Shown here one piece after another: positions 46,210-54,309 of a stretch of DNA of 64,000 nt. Origin of the DNA: Paenibacillus pectinilyticus (GTDB lineage Bacteria > Bacillota > Bacilli > Paenibacillales > NBRC-103111). The translations under genes were made by a program, and so were the position numbers. The notes under the pieces are model-generated. The model ran no database searches, had not been told where the DNA came from, and saw only the letters and a program-made list of their open reading frames with translations. Numbering within the stretch: the first letter of the stretch is position 1; the number at the start of each line of letters is the position of its first letter. The stretch lies in NCBI RefSeq assembly GCF_001700435.1, contig NZ_LYPC01000014.1:1203175-1267174 (forward strand), written 5' to 3'.

Positions 46210-46437
46210 AGTCAGACGGTCAAATCGACTTGGCATGTGCAGCAGAGTCGATGAGGGTGTTGCAAGTCGATAAAGTCGACTTGCCGTGTGTGAAAGAGAC
46301 GATAGGGCACTGCAAGTCGATAAAATCGACTTGTCCTGTCTGAAAGGGACGAAGAGGGCGTTGCAAGTCGATTAAATCGACTTGCCCTGTCTGAAAGAGA
46401 CGAAGAGGGAGCTGCAAGTCGATAAAGTCAACTTATA
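46210..46437 (+). repeat. Five-unit 50-51 bp palindromic array
   Basis: Units start at about 46210, 46261, 46311, 46362 and 46413. The core TGCAAGTCGA-N4/5-TCGACTTG is a strong inverted repeat; the linker resembles CCTGTCTGAAAGAGACGAAGAG. The first and last units are degenerate. One 50-bp step breaks any reading frame, so the leftward ORF across it is probably spurious. It lies in the gap after the isomerase-like gene. Confidence 0.88.
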
Positions 46438-46464
46438 AAATGACGAGAGTTCGACCATAGAAGC

Positions 46465-46505
46465 AAAAAAACGCAGCCGTCCAAATGGGGACGGTTGCGT
46501 TTTTC
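46465..46505. terminator. Bidirectional intrinsic terminator
   Basis: ACGCAGCCGTCC pairs with GGGGACGGTTGCGT, with A residues before and T residues after. It can end the leftward small gene and any rightward readthrough of the palindrome array. Confidence 0.85.
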
Positions 46506-46642
46506 TTTCATACACGTACACAGCGCCGAAGAGCTGCCACGATTTCAATTTACTTTTCAACCACCTGCTAGTGGTGCAGGAGTTATATGTGTAGGGTGCG
46601 CCATTTTAATCGTATCCATCGGATTGGGAAATGCGTTATCCG

Positions 46643-46837
46643 TTAATTTTGCGGAAAAGTGGACAGATCGTCAGATGATTCTGAGCTCGCCGTCATGTCG
46701 ATGTAATGATCGATTGCATCCAGAACCGTACTTAGCGGCGATTGGGCAAACATAATTCGATCAGCGTGAATAGCGTTATAGGTAGCGTCCTCTTTGCTAA
46801 TTTTGAAACCTCTATAATTCTCGTAAATGGTCTTCAT
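46643..46837 (-). CDS. Small conserved hypothetical protein
   Basis: A 64-residue protein beginning MKTIYENYRGFKISKE, which reads like a small beta-alpha domain, with a Ser/Asp-rich tail. A good ribosome site (GGGAGAG, six-base spacer) and a downstream terminator support expression. Function unknown. Confidence 0.6.
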   Translation of the reverse strand: MKTIYENYRGFKISKEDATYNAIHADRIMFAQSPLSTVLDAIDHYIDMTASSESSDDLSTFPQN

Positions 46838-47048
46838 ATTAATCTCTCCCTCGCTAGGATGTATATTCTAAAATATCACCAAATGTATAAAAATGGTAGA
46901 GGTGTAAATTGAGAGATTCTGTCGCAAGCTGACTAATTGGATGAGAATTTTATTAAAATGGGGGGATAGGAGAAGATACTACATAAGGGGAAGTGTTTTT
47001 TGCTATTCTGTGCTTAATTATGTTACAGTTGAGATGAGGTGATTGTAA

Positions 47049-48050
47049 ATGTTGAAATTAAGTATTCTAGATCAATCGCAAATTGGGGAAGGTCGTAATG
47101 CCGCGCAAACGTTGGCAGAGACAACCGAACTGGCACAAGAAGCAGATCGAATTGGCTATAACCGATTCTGGGTGTCGGAGCATCATGCTTCACAGGCGCT
47201 AGCACACTCAAGTCCTGAAGTGCTAATCGCACACTTGGCTGCCAAAACAGAACGTATACGCTTGGGCTCTGGCGGCATTATGATGCCTCATTACAGTGCC
47301 TATAAAGTGGCAGAAAACTTCCGGTTGCTGGAAGCCTTACACCCTGGACGTATTGACGTTGGTTTGGGGCGAGCACCTGGCGGTATGCCCATTTCTACAC
47401 GTGCTTTGCAAGAAGGAAAGTATACAAGCGTTGATCAGTACCCGCAGCAGATTGCTGATTTGACGGGTTATTTATATGATTCACTACCGGCGGGACACAG
47501 GTTTGCGGCGCTGCACGCATCTCCGATTATTCAGACAGCACCTGAAATTTGGTTGCTCGGTTCCTCGTATGATAGTGCAAGAATTGCTGCAGATCAAGGG
47601 GCAGCTTTTGGTTTTGCGCAGTTTTTTGGTAATGCGGACTGTGAGCAAGCACTTCGTATTTATCGGGAGCATTTCACACTGTCGATCTTAAATGAGAAGC
47701 CTCATTCCCTTGCCGCTGTTTTGGTGATTTGTGCGGATACGGAGGAGGAAGCGAATCAGCTGGCGTTGAGCACAGACTTATTTTTCCTATCATTAGGACG
47801 CGGAATGCTGCTGCCTTCGTTCCCTTCTGTGAATACGGCGCTCAATTACCCGTACACAGAAAATGATTATGCTATGATTCGAAACGGACGCCATAGAAGA
47901 ATTGTCGGCACACCACAACAGGTGAAAGAGCAAATTCTGAAGCTGAATGAAGCCTATCAAGCAGATGAATTTATGGTGGTTTCACCGATCCACAACATTG
48001 AGGCGCGTTTGCACTCGTATCGATTACTGGCGAAGGCATTTGAGCTGTAA
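47049..48050 (+). CDS. LLM-class flavin-dependent oxidoreductase
   Basis: A 333-residue luciferase-like monooxygenase. Typical signatures: WVSEHHASQALAHSSPE, RLGSGGIMMPHYS, LHPGRIDVGLGRAPGG, and a substrate loop with LGSSYDSARIAADQGAAFGFA. Members of this MsnO8-like group use reduced flavin and O2; the substrate is unknown. RBS is GAGGTG. It stands alone between two palindrome-rich gaps. Confidence 0.92.
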   Translation: MLKLSILDQSQIGEGRNAAQTLAETTELAQEADRIGYNRFWVSEHHASQALAHSSPEVLIAHLAAKTERIRLGSGGIMMPHYSAYKVAENFRLLEALHPGRIDVGLGRAPGGMPISTRALQEGKYTSVDQYPQQIADLTGYLYDSLPAGHRFAALHASPIIQTAPEIWLLGSSYDSARIAADQGAAFGFAQFFGNADCEQALRIYREHFTLSILNEKPHSLAAVLVICADTEEEANQLALSTDLFFLSLGRGMLLPSFPSVNTALNYPYTENDYAMIRNGRHRRIVGTPQQVKEQILKLNEAYQADEFMVVSPIHNIEARLHSYRLLAKAFEL

Positions 48051-48170
48051 AGAGTGCTAAGTGGGTAGGCTATGGGAAAAGAATACATGTTCACTTTGAT
48101 TTCTATGAATCGGATCGAACTATGGCTCCAAGTACAGATAATGTACTTTTCTTATCTCCTAGTAAGACGT

Positions 48171-48360
48171 TAACTGGAAAACCTACAGTTAAATTCACGC
48201 TATTTGGTCTATATTTTGAAATAACTGGATTTCTTGCAGTTAATTTTAGACAATTGGTCAGATTTTGATCAAATGTTGAGAATTAGCTGGAGGTATTCCA
48301 GTTATTCGTGCTTGATAATGCAAATGGCGGAAATTAGCTGGAGGTTTTACAGGTATTACT
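48171..48360 (+). repeat. Palindrome set with 51-62-51 bp spacing (copy 2)
   Basis: Inverted repeats of TARCTG-type start at about 48171, 48222, 48284 and 48335, exactly the 51, 62, 51 steps of 12000-12190. Examples are TAACTGGAAAACCTACAGTTA and TAGCTGGAGGTATTCCAGTTA. Linkers differ from copy 1 although the spacing is kept. In the rest of 48051-48585 I see no gene. Confidence 0.8.
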
Positions 48361-48585
48361 GGCGTGTGAGGAATCGCACTATAGCTAAGTAGCTGGATGT
48401 AGCTGTGACTATTAACTATGTTGTCATTCAATCCAAGTTAGCTATCCAATCTACTGGTTGATTTGATCTACCTTGATCTTTCCGTATCATTCCTTTCACA
48501 CTATATATCTCCTTTTTATGCAACCAACATTTGCGTTTTTTGACGTCTGCCATTACACTTAAACAAAAAATGGTGGAGTGGTGTC

Positions 48586-48801
48586 ATGAGTAAGGGTCGT
48601 GTGTGGAACAAAGGAAAACGGAATGGTGGAGGCGGGCCTGCACCTGGAACGGGGTATAAGGAAAAGCTTGCAGCGGAGCAGCCATTTAAAGCGGAAGTTA
48701 TTGATCTGTCTAACCCGATTAATCAGGTGAAACGCATGAGCCGTGAGAATTGGGTAGAGAGACCGACAAGACCAGTCCGCGGGCAGCAGCCTGATAAGTA
48801 A
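48586..48801 (+). CDS. Small basic hypothetical protein
   Basis: A 71-residue, Gly- and Lys/Arg-rich protein (GKRNGGGGPAPGTG near the N-terminus, NWVERPTRPVRG near the end), probably largely disordered. GGAG lies nine bases before the ATG and a terminator follows. No family recognised; a nucleic-acid-associated role would fit the composition but is speculation. Confidence 0.6.
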   Translation: MSKGRVWNKGKRNGGGGPAPGTGYKEKLAAEQPFKAEVIDLSNPINQVKRMSRENWVERPTRPVRGQQPDK

Positions 48802-48835
48802 CATCAAGTAACGCGTTAAGTAATGCGTCAAGTGA

Positions 48836-48877
48836 AGTCTGATTCGTCCTTTTAAGGGGACGGGTTGGGCTTTTTTA
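48836..48877 (+). terminator. Intrinsic terminator after small basic gene
   Basis: AGTCTGATTCGTCC pairs with GGACGGGTTGGGCT (wobbles) around TTTTAAGG, followed by TTTTTT. Confidence 0.75.
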
Positions 48878-48996
48878 GTTTATCGAAGACAAGAGGTGTC
48901 ACGACTTATTTCGCCAAGAGCCCCATATAATTGGGAAATGTGCGAAAAATGGGTTCGAATTGTATGGATAAGGGATCACAAAGGAGGAAAAGCAAC

Positions 48997-49470
48997 GTGA
49001 GATCCGTGTTAAAGCTGGAAGTAGAGGAAGCGAAGGTGATGATCGCAGCGGGGATACAGGCTGCAGAAGAGGCGCAAGCTGCGGAGACAATCTGTATTGT
49101 CGACGACGGGGGCTATTTGATCGCACTGGAACGTATGAATGGGGCACGCAACACAAGTCCAGAGATGGCGATGGCGAAGGCGTTTACGGCGAGTGGGCAT
49201 CGCAGGTCGACCCATCTGTTCAATCAGCCAGGTGGCCCTGCAACGATCCATGGGGAGGCGTTTGGGATCCATGCGATGATGCCGGGAAAGTTTGCGATCT
49301 TCGTAGGCGGATTTCCCATCGTGGTGAACGGTCAGGTGATTGGCGGGGTTGGGGTCAGCGGCGGAGCAGGCGAAGAGGATATCGCCGTTGGTGTGGCGAC
49401 GTTGAAGGCGTTGCAAAAGCATCTCGGCCCTGCCTTCGAGGTGCTAACAGAGGCAGATATTAAGAAATAG
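48997..49470 (+). CDS. GlcG/HbpS family heme-binding-like protein
   Basis: A 157-residue protein of the GlcG/HbpS fold (alpha/beta, octamer-forming in HbpS). Family landmarks: CIVDDGGYLIALERM, AMAKAFTA, GGFPIVVNGQVIGGVGVSGG and the C-terminal EEDIAVGVATLKAL. The start is GTG 48997, nine bases after AAGGAGG; an ATG at 48931 would add 22 unrelated residues. No signal peptide, so cytoplasmic. Role unknown; members bind heme or cobalamin-derived cofactors or accompany propanediol/glycolate genes. Confidence 0.85.
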   Translation: MRSVLKLEVEEAKVMIAAGIQAAEEAQAAETICIVDDGGYLIALERMNGARNTSPEMAMAKAFTASGHRRSTHLFNQPGGPATIHGEAFGIHAMMPGKFAIFVGGFPIVVNGQVIGGVGVSGGAGEEDIAVGVATLKALQKHLGPAFEVLTEADIKK

Positions 49471-49490
49471 CCATGGCCAAGGGCCAAACA

Positions 49491-49537
49491 AAACCCCGCC
49501 ACATCTCCTAAGAGAAGCGACGGGGTCAATTTTTTTA
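49491..49537. terminator. Bidirectional terminator between convergent genes
   Basis: ACCCCG...TCTC pairs with GAGA...CGGGGT, followed by TTTTTTT on the plus strand and by GGGGTTTTGTTT on the minus strand. Confidence 0.8.
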
Positions 49538-50374
49538 CCTATGCATAAGTGCTCTAACATATTGAAAAGTTTCCTCGATTGTACCATCTTCTAATCGTTC
49601 CAAGGAAATATCCACGCCAGGCTTATACGAGTGAAGCTTCTTCAAGAAAGCCGCAGTTTCAAACAATCCCTTGCCTGATTCTACGGCTTCAACTTCACCG
49701 TTCTTCACGACGAAATCCTTCAGATGGGTGAGGACGATGCGGCTGCCGAAGGTTTCGAACGCATGGTCCAGGAAAGCGATCTGATCTTGCGGTTCAACCG
49801 CCGTCGGCGGAAGCAAATTCACAGGATCGAAGACGACGCCGAGGGTACTAGAAGGCACTTGTTCTAGGATGCGGGCCATTTTCTCCGTACTGGACAGCGT
49901 ATGGGTGAAAACAGGCTCTAAGCCGATGTGAACACCCCAGTGTTCCGCTTCCTCAGCTAATTCTTCAACGGTTTGTTGGAGAATGGACCATCCTTTTGCC
50001 TCATAACCTTTAGGATCTTCGGATAGATACGTCGTTAAATCGCCTGTTTCTGTGGCCACAATAGATGTGCCGAAGTCTCTGGCGTAGCGCAGATGCTCCT
50101 TAAACCGGTCAATTTCGTAGCGCCGCTGCTGCGGATCGGGATGAATGGGATTAATATAACAGCCGAGTACACCGATTCGCACGCCTGCGCGATGAAACTG
50201 CTCGCCAATATGGTTAGCGAGAGCTGGACTTAGCTTACCCAGACTTAAATCATAATCGCTGATCGCCTTACTGAGCGCAAGTTGAACGAAGTCGATCCCT
50301 CGACCGCTTAACTTCGCAGTGAGTTCCGTAAGTGGCAAATGTCCGACCGTATGAGCAAGCGTACCAATGCCCAT
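49535..50374 (-). CDS. Sugar phosphate isomerase/epimerase (TIM barrel)
   Basis: A 279-residue xylose-isomerase-like TIM barrel of the AP-endonuclease-2 superfamily. Metal-binding features include GVHIGLEPVFTHT, VVFDPVNLLPP and HLKDF near the C-terminus. The start immediately follows the kduD stop (TAAATG), so it is translationally coupled to kduD. In this operon it likely acts on a keto-sugar or uronate derivative; exact reaction unknown. Confidence 0.88.
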   Translation of the reverse strand: MGIGTLAHTVGHLPLTELTAKLSGRGIDFVQLALSKAISDYDLSLGKLSPALANHIGEQFHRAGVRIGVLGCYINPIHPDPQQRRYEIDRFKEHLRYARDFGTSIVATETGDLTTYLSEDPKGYEAKGWSILQQTVEELAEEAEHWGVHIGLEPVFTHTLSSTEKMARILEQVPSSTLGVVFDPVNLLPPTAVEPQDQIAFLDHAFETFGSRIVLTHLKDFVVKNGEVEAVESGKGLFETAAFLKKLHSYKPGVDISLERLEDGTIEETFQYVRALMHR

Positions 50375-51127
50375 TTATCTCGCCATCCATCCGCCGTCCA
50401 CGCATAGTACGTGTCCGTTCATATAATCCGATGCACTTGAAGACAAGAATACAACAGGACCTTTCAAATCTTCCGGTGATCCCCAACGTCCAGCTGGAAT
50501 ACGCTCCGTGATGGACTTTGTACGATTCTCATCTTTCAAAATTGGAGCCGTATTATTGGTTGTCATATAACCTGGCGCAATGGCGTTGATTTGAATGCCT
50601 TTACCAGCCCATTCGTTCGCTAATGCTTTCGTTACACCGGCAATCGCATGTTTGCTTGCGGTGTAGCCAGGGACGTTAATGCCGCCTTGATACGTCAACA
50701 TCGAAGCGATATTCACGATTTTGCCGCTGCCGCGCTCAATCATGTGACGGCCGATCAATTGGCATAGGAAGAAAGCCGAGTTCAAATTCAAATCAATGAC
50801 ATCATGCCAATCTTGGCGCGCATGATCAACCGCTGGTGTACGGCGGATGATGCCCGCGTTATTGACCAAAATATCGATGCCGCCATAAATACCGATTGCT
50901 CTAGTAACCACATCCTCAAGGATGTCTTCATTGCTAAGATCTGCTGCAATTAGCTCGGCTTTACCGCCTAAAGCACGGATCGTTTCAACGGTTTCTACGC
51001 TTTCGGAAGAGGATACCGCGATGACATTCGCGCCTGCTTCCGCAAGCCCGATGGCCATAGCTTGGCCAAGACCGCCTGAAGCGCCTGTAACGAATGCTGT
51101 TTTACCTGCAAGATTAAAAAGTGTCAT
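50375..51127 (-). CDS. kduD: 2-dehydro-3-deoxy-D-gluconate 5-dehydrogenase
   Basis: A 250-residue short-chain dehydrogenase. It has the NAD motif TGASGGLGQAMA, NNAGIIRR, catalytic S-Y-K (SMLTYQGG...YTASK) and the KduD tail CVDGGWMAR. KduD reduces 2,5-diketo-3-deoxygluconate to 2-keto-3-deoxygluconate in unsaturated uronate breakdown. RBS is AAAAGGAG. Second enzyme after KduI, encoded in the same operon. Confidence 0.94.
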   Translation of the reverse strand: MTLFNLAGKTAFVTGASGGLGQAMAIGLAEAGANVIAVSSSESVETVETIRALGGKAELIAADLSNEDILEDVVTRAIGIYGGIDILVNNAGIIRRTPAVDHARQDWHDVIDLNLNSAFFLCQLIGRHMIERGSGKIVNIASMLTYQGGINVPGYTASKHAIAGVTKALANEWAGKGIQINAIAPGYMTTNNTAPILKDENRTKSITERIPAGRWGSPEDLKGPVVFLSSSASDYMNGHVLCVDGGWMAR

Positions 51128-51188
51128 AACGTACTCCTTTTCAGAACAGTAATGGATATGCCTTTCACACTCGTAGCGATAAAGTCAT

Positions 51189-51944
51189 CTAAAGTGTTTC
51201 AATCTGTATGCCTGTCGCACGAAATTGTTGGGCCGTTTCTTCCGTCAAACCGCTATCCGTCAAGATCATGGCAACCTCGGACAGCGACGCGAATGTACGT
51301 AAGGCACATTGCCCGAATTTGAAATGATCAATAACGCCATAGACCGTTGCGCTGGAAGAGATCAATGCCCGCTTATAGTCGACAAGGTCATTGGTATAAA
51401 TCGTAAAGCCGTGCTGTAAATGCACACCCGTGGCAGAAATAAACGATTTCTGAATGTTAAGTCCACGCACATAGTCGACCGCTTCAGGTCCCGCCAGCAT
51501 GTTGCGCAGACGGTAACCGCCAGGAACGACAAGGCGAATTTCATCCTTATGGACGAGTTCAGAGATAATGTAAAGATCATTAGTTACAACCGTAAGCGGC
51601 TGATTATCCAGCCGCTTAGCGATTTCGAGCGTTGTACTGCCCCCGTCCAGCGCGATAATATCGCGTGGTTGGATGTATCGAAGTGCGAGCGTCGCGATCT
51701 CCGATTTTTTATCTGTATGCTTGATATTGGGTTCTTTCGCAGAAAGAATGCCTAACTGATCGCTTTGAGCCAGCATAGCACCGCCATGAATGCGGATGAG
51801 CAGTCCTTTTTCCTCAAGTTTGGCTAAATCTTCGCGAATGGTTTTTCCTGTGACTTGGAGTCGCTCGCTTAGCTCATTAACGGTTACTTCTTTCTGAGCG
51901 AGAAGAACTTCCATGATCGTTTCATATCTTCGTAAAGGATTCAT
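51189..51944 (-). CDS. DeoR-family transcriptional regulator
   Basis: A 251-residue regulator: N-terminal winged HTH (about 1-57; VTVNELSERLQVTGKTIREDL) and a sugar-phosphate-binding domain (about 75-235) with DGGSTTLEIAKRL. It sits between kduI and kduD, so it is the probable repressor of this operon, sensing a phosphorylated intermediate such as KDG-6-phosphate. The ribosome site is weak. Confidence 0.92.
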   Translation of the reverse strand: MNPLRRYETIMEVLLAQKEVTVNELSERLQVTGKTIREDLAKLEEKGLLIRIHGGAMLAQSDQLGILSAKEPNIKHTDKKSEIATLALRYIQPRDIIALDGGSTTLEIAKRLDNQPLTVVTNDLYIISELVHKDEIRLVVPGGYRLRNMLAGPEAVDYVRGLNIQKSFISATGVHLQHGFTIYTNDLVDYKRALISSSATVYGVIDHFKFGQCALRTFASLSEVAMILTDSGLTEETAQQFRATGIQIETL

Positions 51945-51978
51945 CGGTTGTCATCCGTTCTTCTAATGGGATTACCGA

Positions 51979-52812
51979 TTATTTTAAATCTTTCATAGCC
52001 ACGGCGTCCATATCGTCGAACATTTGATTTTCGCCAGCCATACCCCAGATGAATGTATAGTTGTTTGTGCCTACACCGCTATGAATGGACCAGCTTGGTG
52101 AGATAACCGCTTGCTCATTACGCATAACAACGTGGCGCGTTTGTTGCGGCTCACCCATCATGTGGAAGACAACAGCATCTTCTGGCATGTCAAAATAGAA
52201 ATAAACTTCAGAACGGCGGTTGTGCGTATGCGTTGGCATTGTGTTCCACATGTTGCCTGGCTTCAATAAAGTCATACCCATGACGAGTTGGCAGCTTTGG
52301 ATGCCGTCTAAGTGGATGTATTTATAAATCGTACGCTCATTGGACGTATTAATGCTGCCCAGGTGAGCAGGAGTCGCTTCACTAATAGCAACTTTAACAG
52401 TCGGATACGTTTTGTGCGCTGGTGTGGAGTTGAAGTAGAATTTAGCAGGGTTTGCTGCATCATCACTGGCAAATGTAATTTCTTTGGAGCCAAGTCCGAT
52501 GTAGATACAATCTTTGGAGTCCATGTTGTAGACGGTGCCATCCACGGTAATTGTTCCTCTTGCGCCAACATTGATAATTCCGATTTCGCGGCGCTCTAGG
52601 AAGTAATCAGCAGCCATTTCTTTGCGGTCAGCTTCTAATTTAAGTGTTTCTGTTGTTGGTAGTACACCACCAATAATAAAACGGTCAACGTGGGAGTACA
52701 CTAATGTCACTTGGTTCGCAGTGAAAAGGGATTCAATTTGAAACTCAGCTTGCAAGCGTTCTGTGTCAAACTTCTTAACTTCATTCGGGTGTGAGGCATA
52801 GCGGATATCCAT
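51979..52812 (-). CDS. kduI: 5-dehydro-4-deoxy-D-glucuronate isomerase
   Basis: A 277-residue cupin-type isomerase converting 5-keto-4-deoxyuronate (DKI) to 2,5-diketo-3-deoxygluconate (DKII). Metal ligands are visible in MPTHTHNRRSEVYFYF and a later SIHSGVG. It has normal family length. RBS is AAGGAGAG. First gene of the leftward operon kduI-deoR-kduD-TIM barrel. Confidence 0.95.
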   Translation of the reverse strand: MDIRYASHPNEVKKFDTERLQAEFQIESLFTANQVTLVYSHVDRFIIGGVLPTTETLKLEADRKEMAADYFLERREIGIINVGARGTITVDGTVYNMDSKDCIYIGLGSKEITFASDDAANPAKFYFNSTPAHKTYPTVKVAISEATPAHLGSINTSNERTIYKYIHLDGIQSCQLVMGMTLLKPGNMWNTMPTHTHNRRSEVYFYFDMPEDAVVFHMMGEPQQTRHVVMRNEQAVISPSWSIHSGVGTNNYTFIWGMAGENQMFDDMDAVAMKDLK

Positions 52813-52869
52813 CGGTTAATCTCTCCTTAGAGTTGGTTTATTTGTGTTGATATACGTTCATATAGGTTT

Positions 52870-52898
52870 AATTTACTCCATAACATGGATTTAGGCAA
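52870..52898 (-). promoter_or_regulatory. Candidate promoter of the kduI operon
   Basis: On the minus strand TTGCCT (52898-52893), 17-base spacer, TAAATT (52875-52870), 57 bases before the kduI start. Confidence 0.4.
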
Positions 52899-53006
52899 GG
52901 AGTTCTTCAAACCTGTTTCAGAATTAGCGGAAGTGGTGAATAAAGAGTAACGAATCTGTACAAAACAAACAAACGAGTGTTATTAAAGAAAGTGAGGCGT
53001 GTTCGT

Positions 53007-53171
53007 ATGGATAAAAGCCACTATTTTGACCATGTATGCAATGATACAATTCCAACAAAGGCTGATGAGGAAGATACGACGCCAACCGATATGGTAAGCG
53101 AAGCAGTTGAAGAGATTATGGATAATTTAAGTCATCCGTTCTCCGAAGACGAGTCCGAGAAGCAAGATTAG
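53007..53171 (+). CDS. Small acidic hypothetical protein
   Basis: A 54-residue very acidic protein (about one residue in three is Asp or Glu). I take ATG 53007 with upstream GTGAGG; a GTG 30 bases earlier is in frame. A strong terminator follows 38 bases after the stop, which supports a real transcript. No family recognised. Confidence 0.55.
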   Translation: MDKSHYFDHVCNDTIPTKADEEDTTPTDMVSEAVEEIMDNLSHPFSEDESEKQD

Positions 53172-53209
53172 CTCGCGTTTTCCTTCAATAAGCAGCAGAA
53201 ACAATAGTG

Positions 53210-53239
53210 AATCCCTTCCTAAGGAAGGGATTTTCTTTT
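53210..53239 (+). terminator. Strong intrinsic terminator after small acidic gene
   Basis: AATCCCTTCC and GGAAGGGATT form a perfect ten-base stem with a TAA-type loop, then TTCTTTTC. It rules out a long upstream start for the next gene. Confidence 0.9.
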
Positions 53240-53290
53240 CGTTCGCGTGGGAGTACAATGTCCATAAGAATGGAAGATAAGGAGCTCCGT

Positions 53291-54202
53291 ATGCCGCATC
53301 GTGCAAGTCTTTTCCCAGATCTTTTATCCGATCCGCCGAGTCTGCCTCAGGTGGTTGCTTATTATTTTAAACAATGGCAAGGCTTTTATATGCCCTTTCA
53401 CCGTCATGATGCGACGGAAATTATGTATACGATTCAAGGGTTTTGCAATGTGGAGATTGTGCTTTCGCCTACGAACACAGCCAGGGTCCGCTTGAAAAAA
53501 GGGGAGTTCATTCTGCTGAATGCGAATATCGCGCATCGGCTTATCGTGGAGGATGAGGAACCTTGCCGTATGCTGAATGTAGAATTCCGCTTCACGGCAC
53601 ATCAAGGGGATCTTCCTTCTATACAACAGTTAGCATTTGCAGAGAAACAGCTCGCCTCCTTATTAGAAGTACAGACGTCTTACTTGGTGCTTCGCGATCC
53701 AGATGAAGTCTATCACGTCATGAAAAGCCTAGTACTTGAGCTAGATAGGACGGCCGACAAAAGCGAAACGATGATTCAACTATTGATCTCTCAGCTGCTG
53801 ATTCGTATTGCTCGTTTGCGACGAGAAACCGTAAGCAGCAGCTTGGTGCAAAGTGAATGGTATGCCAAAGTAAGTATGGACTACATGCACCAAAATTATG
53901 ACCGAGAGATCCAAGTCAAGGATATTGCTGCCGCTGTGAATTTACATCCAGGTTATTTGCAGCGGATCTTTAAAACAGTGACAGGACAAACCTTAATGGC
54001 CTACTTAACGAACATTCGGATGGAGAAAGCGCAAATGCTCCTGCTGGAAACGGATGTCCCCATTGCAGACATTTCTGATTATATCGGGATTGGCAGCAGG
54101 CAGTATTTCCACATGTTATTTAAAACACATACGAATCTAACTCCGACGGATTATCGCAAATCCATGAATAAACACAAGTTTGATCATCCTGAAGGAAGTT
54201 AG
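53291..54202 (+). CDS. AraC-family regulator with cupin sensor
   Basis: A 303-residue regulator: cupin sugar-sensing domain (about 15-110; FYMPFHRHDATEIMYT) and C-terminal double HTH (about 195-295; HPGYLQRIFKTVTGQT, GSRQYFHMLFKTHTNLTP). ATG 53291 follows AAGGAG with a six-base spacer; starts at 53258 or 53270 are possible, whereas one at 53207 would run through the terminator stem. Upstream of the GH4 glycosidase on the same strand, it is its likely activator. Confidence 0.88.
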   Translation: MPHRASLFPDLLSDPPSLPQVVAYYFKQWQGFYMPFHRHDATEIMYTIQGFCNVEIVLSPTNTARVRLKKGEFILLNANIAHRLIVEDEEPCRMLNVEFRFTAHQGDLPSIQQLAFAEKQLASLLEVQTSYLVLRDPDEVYHVMKSLVLELDRTADKSETMIQLLISQLLIRIARLRRETVSSSLVQSEWYAKVSMDYMHQNYDREIQVKDIAAAVNLHPGYLQRIFKTVTGQTLMAYLTNIRMEKAQMLLLETDVPIADISDYIGIGSRQYFHMLFKTHTNLTPTDYRKSMNKHKFDHPEGS

Positions 54203-54239
54203 GATTTTTGACAATTGGACAGCGATGAAGTTAGAAATT

Positions 54240-54272
54240 TGATAACGTTTTCTCTTCTCTACTTGGTACAAT
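54240..54272 (+). promoter_or_regulatory. cre site and extended -10 before the GH4 gene
   Basis: TGATAACGTTTTCT (54240-54253) matches the CcpA cre consensus at 13/14 positions. Extended -10 TGGTACAAT ends at 54272, 38 bases before the start. The cre covers the -35 region, predicting catabolite repression. Confidence 0.5.
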
Positions 54273-54309
54273 GTGAAACATAGACGAAGTGATAGAGAGG
54301 GCGATGAAC

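Noticed and set aside
46220..46417. Leftward 65-residue ORF with internal repeats
   Set aside because: It is produced by the 51-bp palindrome array, has no ribosome site, and one 50-bp step breaks the repeat frame.
53207..53290. Upstream start for the AraC gene at 53207
   Set aside because: The reading frame would begin before and cross a perfect terminator hairpin at 53210-53239; a strong ribosome site precedes ATG 53291.
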